From assembly GCA_001579985.1 (NCBI GenBank), contig LRSR01010869.1, positions 1-24,364 on the forward strand: a stretch of DNA of 24,364 nucleotides, read 5' to 3'. The notes under the pieces were generated by a model that worked only from the letters and a program-made list of their open reading frames with translations, did no database searches and was not told where the DNA came from. The translations under genes were made by a program, and so were the position numbers. The DNA is from Hypsibius dujardini (taxonomy: Eukaryota; Tardigrada; Eutardigrada; Parachela; Hypsibiidae). Below, one piece after another: positions 19,545 through 24,364 of the stretch (position 1 is its first letter; each line of letters opens with the position of its first letter).

Positions 19545-19739
19545 CTAAAATTTAATTTGCAATCGATGGCCTTGAGCAGAAAATTGTTTTGAAGTCACAG
19601 GGCGGAGCTAGCGATCATTACTCTCAAGGAACCGGAAACCTAAGGGTCGGGTTCCAGAAATGATCCGCAGCTCCGCCCCCTGTCTTCAGAACATTTTTCT
19701 GCTTTCGCCAATTCGGTTGAAAATTGAATTTCGGTTTAG
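19545..19739. repeat. Foldback (MITE-like) element with GGCGGAG/CTCCGCC arms
   Basis: Imperfect arms of about 85 nt face each other around GGAAACCTAAGGGTC. Left arm holds GAGCAGAAAATTGTTTTGAAG then GGGCGGAGCT (19600-19609); right arm is its complement, AGCTCCGCCCCC (19669-19680) then CTTCAGAACATTTTTCTGC. The same arm sequence occurs at about 9235-9292. No ORF, so non-autonomous. Confidence 0.8.
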
Positions 19740-20069
19740 ACATTCTTAGGAAAATATTTTTTCAACTTTTTAATGAATTTAGCAGGAATTTTTATTGCAA
19801 ATTGGCCGGGTCCCTCGTACATGAAGGGTTAAAAAATACTGACCATCAAGCTCTGGTCCGCTGGTCCGCTGGTCCGCTGTCTGAGCCAAAATTCAATTTG
19901 CAGTTTATTTCACCCTTTTTTGGGGTACCTTATGATTGGAAAAACATGTGAAACTCGCGAAAATGGTGAGCCTAAAGCCTCTCATCGATAGGTGACTGCC
20001 TATTCAACGGGCACTGAGAGACCGAAAGGTAGCTGATCACTTGGGAAAATGGACCATCAGACCGAAACG
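19740..20069. other. Non-coding interval between the foldback and the 22-bp tandem repeat
   Basis: No gene seen. It includes three copies of a 9-mer CTGGTCCGC at 19852-19879. Confidence 0.5.
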
Positions 20070-20200
20070 TGGAGGAACCCCGTTGGAAGGATGGAGGAAC
20101 CTCGTCGAAAGGGTGGAGGAACCCCGTCGGAAGGGTGGAGGGACCCCGTCGGAAGGGTAGAGGGACCCCGTCGGAAGGGTAGAGGGACCCGTCCAAAGGG
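20070..20200. repeat. 22-bp tandem repeat, six copies
   Basis: Unit TGGAGGAACCCCGTCGGAAGGG; six consecutive copies (starts 20070, 20092, 20114, 20136, 20158, 20180) with one to four differences each, the last 21 nt long. It is directly followed by the 20-bp degenerate satellite. Confidence 0.95.
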
Positions 20201-21140
20201 TGACGGTCAGTTTTTATTGCGGTCGGTACATGTGGTCGGTGTGGTGGTCGGTGAACGGTTGGCGGTCAACCCGGTGTAATAGATGGTGGTCCCTGTCCGG
20301 AAGGGTCAAGGTTTGTTTGACCGAGTGACTGTTTGACCGGAAACAGAACAGGTAGGCTTTTTGGATGGATTGTCTGTCCAGGTCGGGAAATTTGACGGTT
20401 CGAAGGTAGACCGTCCGTCCGAAAAGTCGATGGACAGTCTTTGTGACTCTCACGGTCATTCCAGATGGTGGATTGTCTCACCGAAAGGTAAACGGTCGAA
20501 TCGGTATACGGACGGTCAGTCCGTTATGGAGGCGGTAAGTCCGGATCATCAATGGTCAGCCCACGTGATCGACGGTCCGTCCAGGAGAACGACGGACAAT
20601 CCCGACAGTGCACGACCCGGCCGGGCCGGTGTACGCGTGATGTTAAAAGCTGGACGGTCAGTCCGGATTGTGAACTTTCAGTTAAGACGACGAACGGTCG
20701 TCCCAGGCGAAGGACGGTCAGTTTGGGTGTTCGACGGTTGGTCCGTATGATGTTGATCGGACAGACGGACGGTGAACGCGATCCGGTTGGCCGTTGAACG
20801 AGTGATAGGGTAGGTCGAGGGAGTGAGTGCGGACTGTGGATGGTCGGTTCAGATGATGAATGGTCGGCTCGTTTGGTTGACTGTACTGACGGTGAACGTG
20901 TGAAATGAAGGGCTGGACGGTCAGTCCGGAGTGTGGACGGTTGGTTCAGCCGGTGAATGGTCGGCCCGGGTAGTGGACCGTTAGACAGGGTCTTCGACGG
21001 TCGGTCCGCGTGGTGATCGGAGGGTTCGGATGCTTGAGCTTGAGGAGTCCAGATTTGGAACGCTTATTCTGGGTTTTAGGTGGTCAGTCCGTGTGGCAGT
21101 CGGACAGTCCGGACGATGAACGGCCGGTCCGAATGAACCG
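20201..21140. repeat. Degenerate satellite of about 20 bp (GACGGTCAGTCCGGATGGTG-like)
   Basis: About 0.9 kb in which GACGGTCAGTCCG, GATGGTCGGTTC and similar words recur every 18-22 nt. The clearest run is 20915-21010, where successive units begin GACGGTCAGT, GACGGTTGGT, ATGGTCGGCC, GACCGTTAGA, GACGGTCGGT. The plus strand is strongly G over C. ORFs across it are repeat artefacts. Confidence 0.8.
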
Positions 21141-21640
21141 TCAATCTTTCAGGCAGTGCTTGCCGTTTTTGGAAAACCGTCAACCTTTTTTTGCCGATTG
21201 TCATGAAAGCTCTTTTTTCGTATCGTTCACCTGTGCCGATTGATCGCCTAATTGCGGGTAGTTTTTTCCGGCTGGATGACCCATCTCACGCAATTACCCA
21301 TCATTAGAATAAGCAAATCTCTTCCGTCAGTATCTGTCTTTTTTATGTCACGCTACATTTACTATTGCATCTACAGTATTTGCATGTCCTGTTGTCGGTG
21401 TCATGGAGTCAGTCGTTTCCGCGGCGCAGTGACCGAAACTTCAGCGTGCGCGACATTTCAAGACGGTTTGCGCATTCCTTTTGACAATCCGTTCGACCGA
21501 GACCGAATTTATTGCCGAAAATGGATAATTAGATTGCCCGGCTATGCAGCTACACATGTCTTCAGTGAATGGCTTCCGCAATTAACCAAGCAGTAGCGTC
21601 ACAGCGCAGAACTTTATACAACTAAGCGGTCAAACCTGGT
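21141..21640. other. Unassigned unique sequence between repeats
   Basis: About 500 nt without clear repeats. One frame (21252-21596, +) is open and ends RLPGYAATHVFSEWLPQLTKQ; its second half has protein-like composition, but no domain, start or splice partner was identified, so I do not call a gene. Confidence 0.3.
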
Positions 21641-22027
21641 CAAAGATTTGCCTGCTTCTTACCTACCCACTTTGCTTATTTGTCTGTTTGCTCTGTCTGT
21701 CTGCCTACCTGTCTGCATGCTTCTCTGCCATCCTGTACTTCTGACTCTGTCTATCCGTTTGTCTGTATGTATGTCTGTACGTCTACCTGTATGTCTACCT
21801 ATATGTCTGCCTGCTTGTTGTCTGCATTCTTGTCCGTCTGACTCCGTCTATTTGTTTGTTCGTATGTATGTATGCCCCTCTGTCTGTCTGCCCCTCTGTC
21901 TGTCTGTCGCTCTATCTATCTGTTTACCTGCATGTGTGTCTGTTTGTCCAACTGTCGGACTTAATGTCTATCTGTCTGTCTGTCTGCCTGCCTGCCTGCC
22001 TGCCTGCCTGTCTGCCTGCCTGCCTGT

Positions 22028-22075
<48 letters not shown>

Positions 22076-22145
22076 TTGCCTGTCTACCTCTCTTCCCCCC
22101 TCTCGTACTGTCTTGTCTATCATTTAGTCTGGTTGTCTGTCTCTG
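21641..22145 (+). repeat. CTGT/CCTG array, about 500 bp
   Basis: Degenerate CTGT and CTAC units grade into a nearly pure (CCTG)n block at about 21985-22080. The long Cys/Leu/Pro/Ala ORFs across it are repeat artefacts. Confidence 0.95.
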
Positions 22146-23514
22146 CCTTACTGTTTGTTTTCGCGGTTTCTCGCGATCAGGAAACTTCCCTTGTTTACCT
22201 TTTGGCATGTTCAATACCTCTATGAACAACGACCACGTCAAACTTTGCCCAACAGATTATCGCCTTTTTATAATTTTCTAACATATCCCACACTGTGCTC
22301 CTATTATGCCGGCAGTGGTTGTTGTTTGATCCAAACCGCACACACGACATAATCAAGACATTGACCGCCTTCTAAGCTGGCACGAGAAAAAACCGACCGT
22401 TTGTAATTTCACAGATACAATTGCATACAAAGTCTCTGCAACGATAGCCACGTACGCTAAGCTGTACGCTGCATTACCTTACTTTAGCCCAAGAACCAAG
22501 TGGCACTTCGTGCAGGTAGCTTATTAAAGGCGGCCTGTAATTTTCGCTGATTGCCTGTTAGCTTAACGCTATACTGCTCTGCCTGAAAGTGGCACGACAA
22601 AAACAGCGAAACAGAAAAAAAACACCGAATGCCTTCGCTAGCTAGGCAGACACGCTAGATAGGCAGACACGCTAGCTAGGCAGACACGCAGACTCATGTA
22701 GGTGCAGCATGTACGCGAGACGAGGGAGCCCCGGCACGAACCGTGAGGCAGTGATGAGTGACCCATTTGTGTGTGTCTGTGTGATGAGCTCTTCTTTTTC
22801 TTCTCTTACTCGCATCATTTCGTTAACGTTAACAGGTAAGTACATAGAGTGTAGGGAGCTTCAGATTGAGACGGTGGCAAAAAAAACACCAATTCACTGC
22901 TGAAGAGAGACTCGATCAGCGCACGTACACACACACGCACCTTCATTACGTCTGTTTACAAGCTCCGTCTGCTTGCTCATCTCTCATCTGTCTTCTCCTT
23001 AGACCTCTTCGTTTTGTATAAATTTAATACCGATATCCAATAAAAAAAAAATTCAAAATATACCTCCTCTCCGTAGCGCAAATTTCGCCTTCACTTTCTT
23101 CGATCTCGTCATTGCTTATAAGCGACAGATTATAGTCTGCATATTTGGAACTCTTTGCTACAGCATTGAACAATTTAGCGGGGTTGGTTGTCCGTCGCGC
23201 ACGACTTTGTGTGGTTGATGTGTTTTTTTAACCGGATGTCTTCGCATTAAGGACAACAATGTGTGTGCGATGACTTGAGGAACGTATTTGGATTGTATTG
23301 GCCCTCATTGTATATCCCCAATGCGGGTGGGATTTCGGTTGGGGGTGCGAGGACTTCGGTCAATGGACTTGTTACGGGATGGCTCTCGGTGGGCAATGGT
23401 TTATCTGCTTGGTTGGTTGCTGGACTTTAATTTCGGTCATGAAAGGTTCTTAGCTTTTGGTAAGGAAAAAAACTGTTGAATCATTTGTCTTGGTACTTTG
23501 TTCATACTTCTATT
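22146..23514. other. Non-coding interval, 1.37 kb
   Basis: No coding region supported. It contains the 17-bp triplicate at 22636-22686, short poly-A tracts (22613-22621 and 23041-23050), and GT-rich patches around 23160-23400. It may be intron of the fibronectin-III gene to the right. Confidence 0.4.
22636..22686. repeat. 17-bp tandem repeat, three copies
   Basis: Unit CGCTAGCTAGGCAGACA at 22636, 22653 and 22670; the middle copy differs by one base. Confidence 0.95.
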
Positions 23515-23700
23515 CAAGTCTGTCTGCCTGTCTGTTTCTCTTTCACTCTGTCTGTCTCTTTGACTATCTGTCTGTCTGTCTGTCTGTCTGTCTGTGTGTC
23601 TGTGTGTCTGTGTGTCTGTCTGTGTGTCTGTGTGCATGTATGTATGCATGTTAGTCTGTATGTACGTTTGTATGTTAGTCTGCTTGTTCCTGTTATGTAT
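23515..23700 (+). repeat. (CTGT)n/(GTGTCTGT)n array before the FN3 exon
   Basis: Pure CTGT units at about 23567-23595, then GTGTCTGT and ATGT variants. It lies about 90 nt upstream of the fibronectin-III exon, again consistent with an intronic position. Confidence 0.95.
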
Positions 23701-23788
23701 GCCTGCTGATAGTTTACTTGTGTTAGTTACACTACTATGTCTACAACGCATGTCATTACTTCATAACAGCTTTATCCTTCATTATTAG

Positions 23789-24216
23789 CAAATGGAATTG
23801 TTGTGACACGATCGACCAGCGATCTTCGGAGCATTTCCTTGGACTGGTCACCGTTCAACAGTCATGGCCAGTCTCTGCCGATCAGCAAGACACCCGTCGG
23901 TGCAGCAGCATCCGGTTCCGGTGTCATGTTTCTAGTCAAATTCTGTGAAGACAGTCCGTGGGAAGACACCCCACGGTCGTGTCGCTCAATTCAGACTAAT
24001 CAGACCCATGCTCAACTCAACGATCTCCGACCTTCCACTAAGTACCTTGTCAATGTTGAGGAAGCACCATCTTCCGCTACTGTCGCAGTCAACCGTTCGG
24101 GCCGGATGCTGTCCGCGGGACCTGCCACGGCGAACGACCAGCGGCCGGCGGAAAAAGACGAGATAACATTTTTGGATAAAAGCAAATCCATCGCTATTGA
24201 AACACAAAAATGTTAG
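23789..24216 (+). CDS. Fibronectin type III domain exon of a partial gene
   Basis: After an ATTATTAG acceptor at 23781-23788 the exon (phase 1) encodes NGIVVTRSTSDLRSISLDW. The later FLVKFCEDSPWEDT, THAQLNDLRPSTKYLVNVEE fits the FN3 beta-sandwich: the core Trp in strand B, the Y/F-V-K strand C, and the L-x-x-L-x-P-x-T-x-Y motif near strand F. The frame then runs through a Ser/Ala-rich tail to TAG at 24214-24216. The domain usually occurs in extracellular or cell-surface proteins. Upstream exons were not found in the window, so the gene identity is unknown; the TAG may be a real stop or lie in an intron. Confidence 0.6.
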
Positions 24217-24334
24217 TATGAGTAGCGTGGTACGAACAAGTGAACTGACATACACGCCACCTACCAAACATTTAGATATCCTGTGGGGAGACTAGTAACA
24301 AACAGGTAGAATCCAAGGTATCAGAAAGACTTGC

Positions 24335-24364
24335 AAGCAAGCAAGCAGGCAGACAGACAGACAG
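24335..24364 (-). repeat. Start of an (ACAG)n array at the window edge
   Basis: GCAAGCAAGCAGGCAGACAGACAG at the extreme right end, continuing out of the window; same family as the other tetranucleotide arrays. Confidence 0.85.

Noticed and set aside
20049-20797. ORFs within the GGTC-rich region
   Set aside because: They track the 22-bp and 20-bp repeats and have no domain.
21252-21596. 114-residue ORF as a gene
   Set aside because: No recognised domain, no convincing start or splice partner; only composition is suggestive.
21648-22281. Long Cys/Leu/Val/Ala-rich ORFs
   Set aside because: They are translations of the CTGT/CCTG array; every frame is open because the unit lacks stops.

Overview
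The window is animal nuclear DNA. Genes are split by introns of mostly 54-84 nt with GT/AG borders, AATAAA signals follow stop codons, and metazoan host genes are present (an IFT52/OSM-6 homologue, a DUSP11/PIR-1 phosphatase, a DNAJC22/wurst-like membrane J protein, a fibronectin-III exon). IFT52 implies ciliated cells. Compact introns and long (CTGT)n arrays suggest a small invertebrate (a nematode, flatworm, tardigrade or similar), but the sequence does not settle which. A 51-base N gap lies inside IFT52. || Layout. Positions 1-8560: a Helitron-class rolling-circle transposon, apparently intact. By splice-site and phase reasoning I join 12 exons (11 introns of 54-68 nt) into one uninterrupted frame of about 2,617 residues. 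Its order is OTU cysteine protease, three copies of a W/YP helical module, CxxC/CxxC finger, Helitron N-terminal region, HUH-Y2 Rep nuclease, Pif1-type helicase, second OTU protease, and a charged tail. OTU domains are known in some Helitron variants; one OTU at each end of the same protein is the most unusual feature here. || Positions 9620-12178 (+): IFT52, with a segment of its GIFT domain amplified into four in-frame units and a Ser-rich C-terminal extension. Positions 12384-13437 (-): DUSP11-like RNA 5'-phosphatase, convergent with IFT52. Positions 13677-14886 (-): a disordered R/S/N/G-rich protein that may be a separate gene or the N-terminal part of the DUSP11 gene. Positions 15165-15480: a long near-perfect hairpin. 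Positions 15688-16134 (+) and 16216-16849 (-): two small convergent genes I cannot name. Positions 17053-19098 (-): DNAJC22 in three exons, with TM2-type membrane region, HPD J domain and terminal RDEL. || Positions 19100-23700 are repeat country: two palindromic elements, a 22-bp tandem repeat, about 0.9 kb of a degenerate 20-bp satellite, CTGT/CCTG arrays and a 17-bp triplicate. An exon with a fibronectin-III fold lies at 23789-24216. || Two sequence habits run through the window. Four introns of 247-475 nt in the host genes are filled by CTGT/ACAG tetranucleotide arrays. An AATCAATC/GATTGATT motif is concentrated at 13.8-18.7 kb, in hairpins, in an intron and in frame inside a coding region, where it encodes NQSIN.
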